NCBI RefSeq assembly: GCF_002160515.1
Contig: NZ_NFKS01000017.1
Location: 1-61,115 of the forward strand
Length of the DNA stretch: 61,115 bases
Source of the DNA: Anaeromassilibacillus sp. An172
GTDB lineage: Bacteria > Bacillota > Clostridia > Oscillospirales > Acutalibacteraceae
Reading direction: 5' to 3'
This document shows positions 17,847 to 26,860 of the stretch, piece by piece. The notes beneath the pieces are model-generated. The model worked only from the letters and a program-made list of their open reading frames with translations. It did no database searches and was not told the origin of the DNA. Numbering within the stretch: position 1 is the stretch's first letter; each line of letters starts with the position of its first letter. The position numbers were made by a program, and so were the translations under genes.

Positions 17847-17883
17847 ATGCATAATGTATCATTGCGTTTCATTTGCTATGCAT
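17847..17883. promoter_or_regulatory. Nested palindrome, second operator candidate
   Basis: Outer arms ATGCATA (17847-17853) and TATGCAT (17877-17883). Inside lie TGTATCA (17855-17861) and GTTTCAT (17866-17872), half-sites shared with the promoter-proximal operator at 18049. Confidence 0.5.
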
Positions 17884-18005
17884 AACAGCAGGATTTTAAT
17901 GGGTCTTAAAATGCCTTTATATGAATGTAAAGTGAATTAAAAACAGGCATTAAATGGTATAATTGTATATATTATTTAAATTATTAAAATTTTTTCAATA
18001 AGGTA

Positions 18006-18034
18006 TTGACAAAAGACTAATTATGTATTACTAT
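18006..18034 (+). promoter_or_regulatory. Promoter of the PTS-GH31 operon
   Basis: TTGACA (18006-18011), 17-bp spacer, TACTAT (18029-18034). Transcription would start near 18041, directly before the operator at 18049. Confidence 0.75.
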
Positions 18035-18048
18035 ATTCATGTAACAAA

Positions 18049-18074
18049 GATGTATCAATGAAACGTGATACATC
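18049..18074. promoter_or_regulatory. Operator just downstream of the PTS promoter
   Basis: GATGTATCA (18049-18057) and TGATACATC (18066-18074) are perfect inverted arms around ATGAAACG. The position, about 8-33 bases after the predicted transcription start, is classic for a LacI-type repressor. A partial match (ACGATACAT) also lies at 17723-17731. Confidence 0.7.
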
Positions 18075-18108
18075 GAAATAAATTATATACAAAGAAAGGG
18101 TGTTTAAT

Positions 18109-19506
18109 GTGAAGCTGGATTATGGGAAGATGGCAAGAGAAATCATCGAAAAAGTAGGCGGAAAAGAAAATATCTCATCCGTTACTCACTGTGCCACAAG
18201 ACTCAGACTCATCGTTAAAAACAGAGACATTATCGACGACGGAAAGGTTACTGAAATTGAGGGCGTTAAGGGCGTGTTTTATAACGCCGGTCAGTATCAG
18301 ATAATTTTGGGAACAGGCGTAGTAAACCGTGTTTATGACGAATGCTGCGCAATGGATATTTCCGTTTCAACAAAAGAAGAAATCAAAGAACTTAAAGAAA
18401 CCAATAAAAATAAGCTTCAGAAAGCTGTTCGTACACTGGGCGACGTGTTCGTTCCTATTATTCCTGTTATAGTTGCAACAGGTCTTATCCTTGGTTTAAA
18501 GGGCGCATTGCTCAATGATAACTTCCTGGGACTTTTCGGCGCAAGCTCTGCCGATATTCCTCAGAATGTTTTGGTTCTTTTGGACGTTTTGTCAGGTACA
18601 ACCTTCTCATTTATGCCTGCTCTTGTTTGCTGGTCAGCATTTAAGACATTCGGCGGTAATCCGGTTTTGGGTATTGTTTTGGGACTTATGCTGGTTTCAA
18701 CCTCATTGCCAAACGCATATTCCGTTGCAGACCCGTCAAGCGGAGTTACACCTCTTTACCTGTTCAACTTTATCCCGATTGTAGGCTATCAGGGCAGCGT
18801 GCTTCCTGCTTTTGCAGTTGGTCTTATCGGTGCAAAGTTTGAAAAATTCCTTCACAAAAAGGTTCCTGCAACTTTTGATTTGCTCATAACTCCTTTTGTG
18901 GTTTTGGTTGTTATGATGTGCCTTGCTCTCATCGTTATCGGACCAATCCTCCACGTTGTAGAACAGTTCGTTTTGAATACACTTACAATGTTTATGGGCT
19001 TGCCTTTCGGTATCGGCGGATTCCTCATCGGTTTCTTCTGGTCAATTATAGTTTTGACAGGTATACATCACCTTTCAAATATTTTGGAAATCTCAATTCT
19101 CACACAGACAGGCTTCAACCCTGTTAACGCAATTTACACCTTTGGCGGATTTGCAAATGCAGCTTGCTGTCTTGCACTTACATTAAAGAGCAAGGATAAG
19201 CCTACAAAGCTTTTGGGAAAGAGCGCAACAGTTTCTTCACTTTTGGGTATCGGTGAGCCTGCTCTTTTCGGTGTAATTCTTAAAAACAGTATCAGACCGT
19301 TTATGATAATGTGTCTTTGCAGCGGATTTGCCGGAATGGCTTCCTCACTTTTGGGACTCCAGGGTACAGGTAACGGTATCAGCACAGTTCCGGGACTCTT
19401 GCTCTTCGTATATTCACCTTATCAGCTCCTTTGCTACATAGGCGTTGCAATCTTCACATTCGCATTGACATTTGCAGCTACATGGTTCTTTACAAAGGCC
19501 GAATAA
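18109..19506 (+). CDS. PTS transporter, EIIBC, glucose/alpha-glucoside type
   Basis: Phosphorylating sugar permease. The EIIB domain is N-terminal with phospho-Cys28 in VTHCATRLRL; after a charged linker the EIIC domain has about ten hydrophobic segments (from about residue 100). No EIIA domain is fused, as in sucrose/trehalose-type permeases that borrow the glucose EIIA; none is encoded nearby. GTG at 18109 is preferred because GAAAGGG lies 8 bases upstream; the in-frame GTG at 18100 overlaps that site. The partner GH31 gene 43 bp downstream points to an alpha-glucoside, but the exact sugar is unknown. Confidence 0.9.
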   Translation: MKLDYGKMAREIIEKVGGKENISSVTHCATRLRLIVKNRDIIDDGKVTEIEGVKGVFYNAGQYQIILGTGVVNRVYDECCAMDISVSTKEEIKELKETNKNKLQKAVRTLGDVFVPIIPVIVATGLILGLKGALLNDNFLGLFGASSADIPQNVLVLLDVLSGTTFSFMPALVCWSAFKTFGGNPVLGIVLGLMLVSTSLPNAYSVADPSSGVTPLYLFNFIPIVGYQGSVLPAFAVGLIGAKFEKFLHKKVPATFDLLITPFVVLVVMMCLALIVIGPILHVVEQFVLNTLTMFMGLPFGIGGFLIGFFWSIIVLTGIHHLSNILEISILTQTGFNPVNAIYTFGGFANAACCLALTLKSKDKPTKLLGKSATVSSLLGIGEPALFGVILKNSIRPFMIMCLCSGFAGMASSLLGLQGTGNGISTVPGLLLFVYSPYQLLCYIGVAIFTFALTFAATWFFTKAE

Positions 19507-19549
19507 TTAAATTATAATCAAATACAGATAATTATATGGGAGTGAAAGT

Positions 19550-21874
19550 ATGGAAAACAATATTATCAGTGGTAAAAAATACCGTATCACAATGCTTACC
19601 CAGCGTCTTGTAAGACTTGAGTACAGCGAAAACGGAGTTTTTGAGGACAGACCTACTCAGGCGGTAATCAACAGGGATTTCGGAAAAACAGAATTTACAG
19701 CGGAAGAGAAAAACGGTGAACTGATAATAGAAACTCCGTACCTGAAGCTTACATACAATAAAAAAGAATTTTCCAACAACGGTTTAAGCATAAAGGTTTT
19801 GGGAAATTGCAGCAATTACCGCAGTACATGGTACTACGGAGACGACTTTATGGATTTGGGAGGCACTGCCAGAACTTTGGACAAAGCCAACGGCAGCGTC
19901 CCCCTTTCCAAGGGACTTATTTCAAAAAACGGTTTTTCAGTATACGACGACAGCAAGTCCCTTGTGATGACCGACGACGGGTTTGTTAAACCACGTGAAA
20001 ATCAGGTTACCGATATTTACTTTTTCGGTTACGGACATGACTACAAGAGCTGTATAAAAGATTTTTATCACCTCTGCGGAAGTCAGCCTCTGCTCCCGAG
20101 ATTTGCGCTGGGCAACTGGTGGAGCAGATACTATAAATACACCCAGCAGTCCTATATGGAACTTATTGAAAAATTTGAAAATAAGGGTATTCCTTTTTCA
20201 GTGTCCGTTCTTGATATGGACTGGCATCTTGTGGATATTGACCCTAAGTACGGAAGCGGCTGGACTGGTTATACCTGGAACAGAGAGCTGTTCCCAGACC
20301 CGAAAGCCTTTATGACCTGGCTTCATGAAAAGGGACTTAAAATCACACTTAACGTTCATCCTGCCGCAGGTGCAAGAGCCTTTGAGGATAACTACAAGGA
20401 AATGGCTCAGGAACTGGGCGTTGACTGGGAGAAGGAAGAAACAATAGAGTTTGATATTTCAGATAAAAAATTTCTCGATGCGTATTTTAAATACCTGCAT
20501 CATCCTAATGAGGAAATGGGTGTGGATTTTTGGTGGATAGATTGGCAGCAGCAGTCCCATACAAAAACCGAGGGCCTTGACCCATTGTGGATGCTTAACC
20601 ACTTTCATTATTTAGACAGCGGAAGAGAAGGCAAAACTCCTCTTACTTTCTCCAGATATGCGGGCATCGGAAGCCACAGATACCCCATAGGATTTTCAGG
20701 AGATACATATATAACTTGGGACAGCCTTGATTTTCAGCCCTATTTTACATCAACTGCGAGCAATGTGGGCTACGGCTGGTGGAGTCACGATATCGGCGGG
20801 CACATGCATGGTTATCGTGACAGTGAGTTACAGCTCCGCTGGATACAGTACGGTGTGTTCTCGCCAATAAACAGACTGCACTGCTCAGATAACATTTTCT
20901 GCGGAAAAGAGCCTTGGAACTACGATATAGGCACAGAAATCGTTATGACAAAGTTTTTAAGACTCCGTCATAAGCTGGTTCCTTATCTCTATACAATGAA
21001 TGTTTGTCTGAGAGAGGAGGGCAGACCTCTTATTCTGCCAATGTATTATGAGTATCCGGAAGCAAAGGAAGCCTATAATTTTAAAAATCAGTATTATTTC
21101 GGAAAAGACATGATTGTTTGTCCTATAACCTCTCCTTCAAATAAAAAATCCTGTCTCGGCAAAGTCACAGGATGGCTTCCTTCCGGCTACTGGTACGATA
21201 TTTTCACAGGCACAAGATATAAGGGCGGCATGACTAAGGACTTTTACAGAAACAATGAGAGTATTCCTGTTTTTGCAAAAGCCGGAACCGTGCTTCCGTT
21301 AAGCGCAGAGGTTGAAAACTCTGCAAAAAATCCTGAAAGCTTTGAGGTTCTTGTTTTCGCCGGCGACAGCGGAAGCTTTAAGATGATTGAGGACAAAGAT
21401 GAGAAGGCTGAAACAAGGCTTGAAACAGAATTTGTCTACAGCTGGGGAGATGCTCCTAAGCTTACAATTTCCGCTTCCGGATGTTTTGAAAGCGTTCCGG
21501 AGAACCGCCGCTACAGCGTTAAGGTTTACGGACAGAGCTTTGAAAATGCTTCTGTTTTGGCAGATGGAAAACCTGTGGACTATGAGGTTTCACAAAAGGA
21601 AAAATCCTCTTATACAATTACTCTGCCTTATATGAAATCCGATACAAAGCTTGAAATTGTCTTTGGCAACAACGAACTTGCAGAAAATCCTGTTTTGGAC
21701 ATGACTGAAAAAATCCTCAATATGGCAAGTATCGGGTACGATAAAAAGCTTGAAATTTTCACAGCAGTTAAAAATAATATGGATGAAAAAAATGTCTGCG
21801 CAAGCCTTTTGACCATGAAAGACGAGGGCGACACAACAGTTGACTCGATAGTTGAACTTATATGTGCTCAGTGA
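19550..21874 (+). CDS. Glycoside hydrolase family 31, alpha-glucosidase-type
   Basis: 774 residues. Order: N-terminal beta-domain (galactose-mutarotase-like), a TIM barrel with SVLDMDWH, the nucleophile in WWIDWQQ (Asp331) and the acid/base candidate in FSGDTYITW (Asp385), then C-terminal beta-domains and a helical extension of about 65 residues. Cytoplasmic: no signal peptide. Being in an operon with a PTS, it probably cleaves an imported, possibly phosphorylated, alpha-glucoside; alpha-xyloside cannot be excluded. ATG follows TGGGAGTG. A terminator lies 95 bp downstream. Confidence 0.9.
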   Translation: MENNIISGKKYRITMLTQRLVRLEYSENGVFEDRPTQAVINRDFGKTEFTAEEKNGELIIETPYLKLTYNKKEFSNNGLSIKVLGNCSNYRSTWYYGDDFMDLGGTARTLDKANGSVPLSKGLISKNGFSVYDDSKSLVMTDDGFVKPRENQVTDIYFFGYGHDYKSCIKDFYHLCGSQPLLPRFALGNWWSRYYKYTQQSYMELIEKFENKGIPFSVSVLDMDWHLVDIDPKYGSGWTGYTWNRELFPDPKAFMTWLHEKGLKITLNVHPAAGARAFEDNYKEMAQELGVDWEKEETIEFDISDKKFLDAYFKYLHHPNEEMGVDFWWIDWQQQSHTKTEGLDPLWMLNHFHYLDSGREGKTPLTFSRYAGIGSHRYPIGFSGDTYITWDSLDFQPYFTSTASNVGYGWWSHDIGGHMHGYRDSELQLRWIQYGVFSPINRLHCSDNIFCGKEPWNYDIGTEIVMTKFLRLRHKLVPYLYTMNVCLREEGRPLILPMYYEYPEAKEAYNFKNQYYFGKDMIVCPITSPSNKKSCLGKVTGWLPSGYWYDIFTGTRYKGGMTKDFYRNNESIPVFAKAGTVLPLSAEVENSAKNPESFEVLVFAGDSGSFKMIEDKDEKAETRLETEFVYSWGDAPKLTISASGCFESVPENRRYSVKVYGQSFENASVLADGKPVDYEVSQKEKSSYTITLPYMKSDTKLEIVFGNNELAENPVLDMTEKILNMASIGYDKKLEIFTAVKNNMDEKNVCASLLTMKDEGDTTVDSIVELICAQ

Positions 21875-21968
21875 TGTAAAAATTTAGAATTAGTGAAAAA
21901 ACGCCAACACTTTTCAACCTGAAAAAATATAAAAATATACAGAAAATACCATCAAGTATTATCCGGAG

Positions 21969-21995
21969 AAAAGGTTCTTAAATTGAGAACCTTTT
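21969..21995 (+). terminator. Terminator after the GH31 gene
   Basis: AAAAGGTTCT (21969-21978) pairs with AGAACCTTTT (21986-21995), then a TTC TTTT tract. Between here and glgB (21996-22323) I see only AT-rich sequence with a weak promoter candidate, TTGACT at 22233 and TATATG at 22255. Confidence 0.8.
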
Positions 21996-22323
21996 TTCTT
22001 TTGTGGAAAAATAACTGGTAAAATTGAATAATAAATCATATACAAATGTTGGGTTTTGTGAGCTTGTGTGAAAGAAAAGAAAAAAATCTTCGAAAAATTT
22101 AATTCCAAATCGGAAAAATGTTTTAAAAAAAAGAGAATGTTATTGCGTTTTTTGTAGTGTTTTTTTGTCATACCGTTCTTTTTAGAAAATATACACGAAA
22201 TTTTAATATTTTTTTCGTGAATTTACTTGAAATTGACTGTATAATTTGTTATTATATATGTGTATGAATAAGGTTTAATTTATTATTGTATAGAGGCATA
22301 TTCTGCGAAAGGGAGTGTCAGAA

Positions 22324-24327
22324 ATGAACTACTCATTAAATGATTCGAGATATCCGTTGGATCTTTTTCACGACGGTGACGCCGTAAGAGCTTATGAACT
22401 TTTGGGTTCCCATTTTGTAAAATGGAATGACCGTGACGGAGTTGTTTTCCGTGTTTGGGCACCTAATGCTCTTTCCGTGTCCGTTGTAGGCGATTTTAAC
22501 GGATGGGACAAAACCGCAAACTTCATGTACAAAATAAGCGAGCCGGGAGTATGGGAGCTTTTTATTGAGGGTATACAGCAGGGTGAAATATACAAATATT
22601 GTGTGGAAACTCCAACACATGAAAAAGTGCTTAAATCAGACCCTTACGGATTCTGCTTCCAGATGCGCCCCGACAATGCTACCGTAGTTTATGATATAGA
22701 CGGTTATAATTGGAACGACAATGCTTGGGTAAAACACAAAAGCGAAACAAATCACAGGGACTGCCCTTTGAATATCTATGAAGTTCATGCAGGTTCATGG
22801 ATGAGAAAAGAGGACGGCTCCTCTTTGAGCTACATAGAGCTTGCCGACAAGCTTATTCCTTATGTTAAGGAAATGGGCTTTACTCATATTGAGTTTATGC
22901 CTCTCACTGAGTACCCTTATGACGGTTCATGGGGTTATCAGGTTACAGGTTACTTCGCACCGACAGTTAGATACGGAAATCCTAAGGATTTTATGTATTT
23001 TATTGATAAATGTCACCAGGAGGGCATAGGCGTTATTTTGGACTGGGTTCCTGCCCACTTCCCAAGAGACGCCCACAGCTTGGGTAAATTTGACGGCACA
23101 TGCTGCTATGAATATGCCGATACAAGAAAAGGCGAGCACAAAGAGTGGGGTACATATGTTTTTGACTATACCCGTTATGAGGTTATCAGCTTCCTGATTT
23201 CCAGTGCAATGTTCTGGCTCGATATGTACCACATAGACGGTATTCGTGTTGACGCTGTTGCTTCAATGCTTTACCTTGATTACAACAGAAGAGACGGCGA
23301 GTGGGTTGCAAACAAATACGGCGGCAAGGAAAACCTTGAAGCTATTGAATTTTTGCAGAGACTCAACACAGCTACTCACCTGTATCATCCTGACGTTATG
23401 ATGATTGCAGAAGAAAGCACCTCATGGCCTTTGGTTTCACGTCCTGTTGCCGACGGCGGTTTGGGCTTTGACTATAAATGGAACATGGGCTGGATGAACG
23501 ATATGCTTCATTACATGACCCTTGATCCCCTTTGGAGACCTTTCAACCACGACAACCTTACATTCAGCTTCTTCTATGCATTTTCAGAAAACTTTATTCT
23601 TCCTATTTCTCACGACGAGGTTGTGTATGGAAAGGGTTCTTTGATAAACAAAATGCCGGGAGACGAAATTCTTAAGTTTGCAAACGTGAGAACATTTATG
23701 GGCTATATGATGAGCCATCCTGGAAAGAAGCTTTCCTTTATGGGTTCTGAAATAGGCCAGTTCAACGAATGGAACTTCAATGCTCAGATTGAGTGGGAAT
23801 TGCTTGACAAGAAACAGCACAAGCAGATTCAGGATTTCTTCAGAGACATAAACAAATTCTATCTTGAAAACAAGCCCCTTCACGAGATTGATTTCTCTTG
23901 GGAAGGCTTTAACTGGATTCACCACGACGACTATACACAGAGCATCATAGCTTTCAGAAGAATGGATAAGAGCGGCGACGAGATTATCTCCGTATGCAAC
24001 TTCCAGCCTTTGGAAAGACAGAACTACTGCATAGGCGTTCCGAAATACGGCGTATACGCAGAGGTATTCAATACCGACGCAAAGAAGTACGGCGGCATGG
24101 GAATTACAAACGGAAAGAACATTAAAACCGTTGACGAGGCAATGCACGGCTACGAGCAGTCAATAAGCCTTGATATTCCTCCTATGAGCGTTATGTACCT
24201 CAAGTGTGTAAAGGAAACAAAGAAGCCTGAAAAGAAAAAGGCTACGGTGAAAAAATCCACATCAAAAACCGCAGACAAAGAAAAGATTTCAAAATCTGCC
24301 AAAGCATCAAAAGCAGACAAAAAATAA
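22324..24327 (+). CDS. glgB: 1,4-alpha-glucan branching enzyme
   Basis: Introduces alpha-1,6 branches into glycogen. 667 residues: CBM48 domain (VFRVWAPNALSVSVVGDFNGW, about 40-60), GH13 barrel with DWVPAHF, nucleophile Asp310 in GIRVDAV, catalytic Glu in AEEST (about 363) and PISHDEVVYGKGSL, then a C-terminal beta domain and a Lys/Ala/Ser-rich basic tail of about 35 residues that is unusual for the family. ATG at 22324 is 9 bases after AAAGGGAG; an in-frame GTG at 22315 overlaps that site. First of the glgB-C-D-A cluster. Confidence 0.95.
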   Translation: MNYSLNDSRYPLDLFHDGDAVRAYELLGSHFVKWNDRDGVVFRVWAPNALSVSVVGDFNGWDKTANFMYKISEPGVWELFIEGIQQGEIYKYCVETPTHEKVLKSDPYGFCFQMRPDNATVVYDIDGYNWNDNAWVKHKSETNHRDCPLNIYEVHAGSWMRKEDGSSLSYIELADKLIPYVKEMGFTHIEFMPLTEYPYDGSWGYQVTGYFAPTVRYGNPKDFMYFIDKCHQEGIGVILDWVPAHFPRDAHSLGKFDGTCCYEYADTRKGEHKEWGTYVFDYTRYEVISFLISSAMFWLDMYHIDGIRVDAVASMLYLDYNRRDGEWVANKYGGKENLEAIEFLQRLNTATHLYHPDVMMIAEESTSWPLVSRPVADGGLGFDYKWNMGWMNDMLHYMTLDPLWRPFNHDNLTFSFFYAFSENFILPISHDEVVYGKGSLINKMPGDEILKFANVRTFMGYMMSHPGKKLSFMGSEIGQFNEWNFNAQIEWELLDKKQHKQIQDFFRDINKFYLENKPLHEIDFSWEGFNWIHHDDYTQSIIAFRRMDKSGDEIISVCNFQPLERQNYCIGVPKYGVYAEVFNTDAKKYGGMGITNGKNIKTVDEAMHGYEQSISLDIPPMSVMYLKCVKETKKPEKKKATVKKSTSKTADKEKISKSAKASKADKK

Positions 24328-24423
24328 TTATTAAACAATAATATTGTAGCCTGCCGAAGATGTCTTTACGGCAAGTTGAATATAAATTTAAATCAGCATA
24401 AATATTGTTTGGAGGTAGCTATT

Positions 24424-25620
24424 ATGATTCCTAAGCAAGAAGTTGTAGCAATGTTGCTTGCAGGCGGTCAAGGCTCACGTCTTGGTGTGCTTACAAAGAA
24501 ATTGGCAAAGCCCGCTGTTCCATTCGGCGGTAAATACAGAATTATTGACTTTCCGCTGTCCAACTGCGTTAATTCCGGCATCGAAGCTGTCGGCGTTTTG
24601 ACACAGTATCAGCCATTGGTACTCAACGAGTACATCGGCAGCGGCGCACCATGGGACCTTGACGGTATGCACTCAGGCGTTACATGCCTCAGCCCATATC
24701 AGGCAGTTGAGGGCGCAGACTGGTATTCAGGTACTGCAAACGCCATCTATCAGAACATTTCCTACATCGACAGATACAATCCTGAGTATGTTGTTATCCT
24801 TTCCGGTGACCACATCTACAAGATGGACTATTCTAAGATGATAGCTTATCATAAGGAAAAAGAAGCAGCTTGCACAATCGCAGTTATTGACGTACCTCTT
24901 TCAGAGGCATCTCGTTTCGGTATCCTCAACACAAATCCGGACGGCTCAATCTATGAGTTCGACGAGAAGCCTGCTGTTCCTAAGAGCACAAACGCTTCCA
25001 TGGGTATCTATGTATTCAGCTGGGGCGCACTTAAAAAGTACCTCATCGAGGATGAAGCTGATCCTAATTCCAGCAACGACTTCGGTAAGAACGTTCTTCC
25101 TGCAATGCTTAACGCAGGCGAGAGAATGTTTGCTTATCCATTCGAGGGTTACTGGAAGGACGTTGGAACAATCGACAGCCTTTGGGAGTCCAACATGGAT
25201 CTTCTCGACCCTAATACAACATTGGATCTTAAAAACATCTATTCCCGCAACCCAATGATGCCTCCTCACCATATCGGCGAAGAAGCAGAAATCCAGAATT
25301 CTCTTATAGCTGACGGATGTAACGTAGACGGAAAGCTCGAGTTCTCTGTATTGTTTGCAGGCGTAAAGGTTGGCAAGGGTGCAGTTGTTAATTCTTCAAT
25401 CATCATGCCTGGCGCAGTTATTGAGGAAGGCGCAGTTGTTCAGTATGCAATAGTTTCCGAAAACTCTGTAATCGGAAAGAACGCTGTTGTAGGTGCAAAT
25501 CCTGAGGATGTAGAAAACAGAGCTGACTGGGGAATTGCTGTTATCGGCGATAATCTTAAAATCGGCGAGGGTGTTGTTGTTCCTCCTAAAGCTATGATAG
25601 ATCATGACATGGAGGTATAA
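24424..25620 (+). CDS. glgC: Glucose-1-phosphate adenylyltransferase
   Basis: Makes ADP-glucose, the committed step to glycogen. 398 residues: nucleotide loop [39 protein letters not shown], and a C-terminal left-handed beta-helix (about 290 on) that normally carries allosteric control. Start at ATG 24424 after TTGGAGGT; earlier in-frame residues are untranslated leader. Six bases before glgD, whose ribosome site lies in the last glgC codons. Confidence 0.96.
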   Translation: MIPKQEVVAMLLAGGQGSRLGVLTKKLAKPAVPFGGKYRIIDFPLSNCVNSGIEAVGVLTQYQPLVLNEYIGSGAPWDLDGMHSGVTCLSPYQAVEGADWYSGTANAIYQNISYIDRYNPEYVVILSGDHIYKMDYSKMIAYHKEKEAACTIAVIDVPLSEASRFGILNTNPDGSIYEFDEKPAVPKSTNASMGIYVFSWGALKKYLIEDEADPNSSNDFGKNVLPAMLNAGERMFAYPFEGYWKDVGTIDSLWESNMDLLDPNTTLDLKNIYSRNPMMPPHHIGEEAEIQNSLIADGCNVDGKLEFSVLFAGVKVGKGAVVNSSIIMPGAVIEEGAVVQYAIVSENSVIGKNAVVGANPEDVENRADWGIAVIGDNLKIGEGVVVPPKAMIDHDMEV

Positions 25621-25625
25621 GAATC

Positions 25626-26738
25626 ATGAGAAGCAATAATATTTTAGGTCTTATTTTTTCCAACATAAATGACGATAAAATTCCTGAGCTTACCGCTAAA
25701 AGAACTATGGGCAGCGTGCCTGTAGGCGGCAAGTACAGAATGATAGATTTTCCTCTTTCAAACATGACAAATTCAGGTATCAACAACGTAGGTATCGTTG
25801 CAAGAAACAACTACCTCTCCCTTATGGATCACGTTGGTACAGGCGCTGCTTGGGACCTTTCCAAGCGTCATTCAGGTTTGACAGTTTTGCCTCCTGTTGG
25901 AACAAACAGTTCCCTCAACAAGGTTGAAACAATCTACAGCATCAGAGGCTACATAAATCACTGTCAGGAAGAGTATGTTTTGATGTGCTCCAGCGACTTC
26001 GTTGCAAATGTTGACTATCAGAAGGCATTCTATGAGCACATGAAGACAGGCGCTGACATTACAATTATGTATAAATACATGCAGATTCCTGCAAAGCGTA
26101 CAAATCCTGTAGTTCTTTCCTTCGACGTTAACAAGAGAATCACAGAGCTTTTGATTAAGCCGGGCGCAGATGACAACTACTACAACATGGCAACCGGTAC
26201 AATCATCATCAAGAAGGACCTTCTTCTTCAGCTTATCGAGGGCTGCGTAAGCTCCAACAGATTGAACTTCAACAGAGACGTTCTTCAGGTAAATGTTGAT
26301 AAGCTCAAAATCTGCGGATATGAAATCGAAGGCTACTGCCGTTTCATCAACTCAACAGCAGATTACTTTGATGTAAACATGAGCCTTATGGACGCAAACG
26401 TAAGAGCACAGCTCTTCAACAGCGACCGTCCAATCTACACAAAGGTTAGAGACGATATGCCAAGCCGCTATGGTCTTGGAAGCCACGTTAAGAACTCCTT
26501 GGTAGCTCAGGGCTGCGTTATCGACGGTGAAGTTGAAAACTGCATTATTTCCAAGGGCGTTTACATTGCTAAGGGCGCAAAGATTAAGAACTGCGTAATC
26601 ATGCAGGATTCAAAGATTGGCCCTAACACAAACCTCAACTATGTTATCATTGATAAGGACGTAGAGGTTAAGGAAGGCAGAAATCTTATGGGATTTGTAA
26701 CCTGCCCAACATATATTCCAAAGCAGTCAATCGTTTAA
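25626..26738 (+). CDS. glgD: Glycogen biosynthesis protein GlgD
   Basis: Paralogue of GlgC, 370 residues, with an altered N-terminus: instead of the LAGGxGxRL loop it has NILGLIFSNINDDKIPELT, so it is probably catalytically weak and acts as a regulatory partner in a GlgC-GlgD complex, as shown for Firmicutes such as Geobacillus (family knowledge). GGKYRMIDFPLSNMTNSG and a C-terminal beta-helix are kept. Coupled to glgC. Confidence 0.93.
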   Translation: MRSNNILGLIFSNINDDKIPELTAKRTMGSVPVGGKYRMIDFPLSNMTNSGINNVGIVARNNYLSLMDHVGTGAAWDLSKRHSGLTVLPPVGTNSSLNKVETIYSIRGYINHCQEEYVLMCSSDFVANVDYQKAFYEHMKTGADITIMYKYMQIPAKRTNPVVLSFDVNKRITELLIKPGADDNYYNMATGTIIIKKDLLLQLIEGCVSSNRLNFNRDVLQVNVDKLKICGYEIEGYCRFINSTADYFDVNMSLMDANVRAQLFNSDRPIYTKVRDDMPSRYGLGSHVKNSLVAQGCVIDGEVENCIISKGVYIAKGAKIKNCVIMQDSKIGPNTNLNYVIIDKDVEVKEGRNLMGFVTCPTYIPKQSIV

Positions 26739-26750
26739 TTTAATAAATAT

Positions 26751-26776
26751 GGGCAATGCGGTAAAACGCATTGCCC
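26751..26776 (+). promoter_or_regulatory. Strong hairpin between glgD and glgA, no T-tract
   Basis: GGGCAATGCG (26751-26760) and CGCATTGCCC (26767-26776), perfect 10-bp stem with a 6-base loop, 12 bp after the glgD stop. Lacking a T-run on either strand it is more likely an mRNA-end stabiliser or processing site than a terminator. Confidence 0.6.
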
Positions 26777-26860
26777 GATAAAATAAAAGTCGGATTGAAA
26801 AAGATGCCGGCTGATTTGTCATAAAGAATATATTGAGAACATCTCAAGGAGGAATTACAG

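Noticed and set aside
18049-18074. CcpA cre site in the PTS promoter region
   Set aside because: The core resembles cre but is one base short and does not fit the consensus spacing; a local LacI-family operator explains it better.
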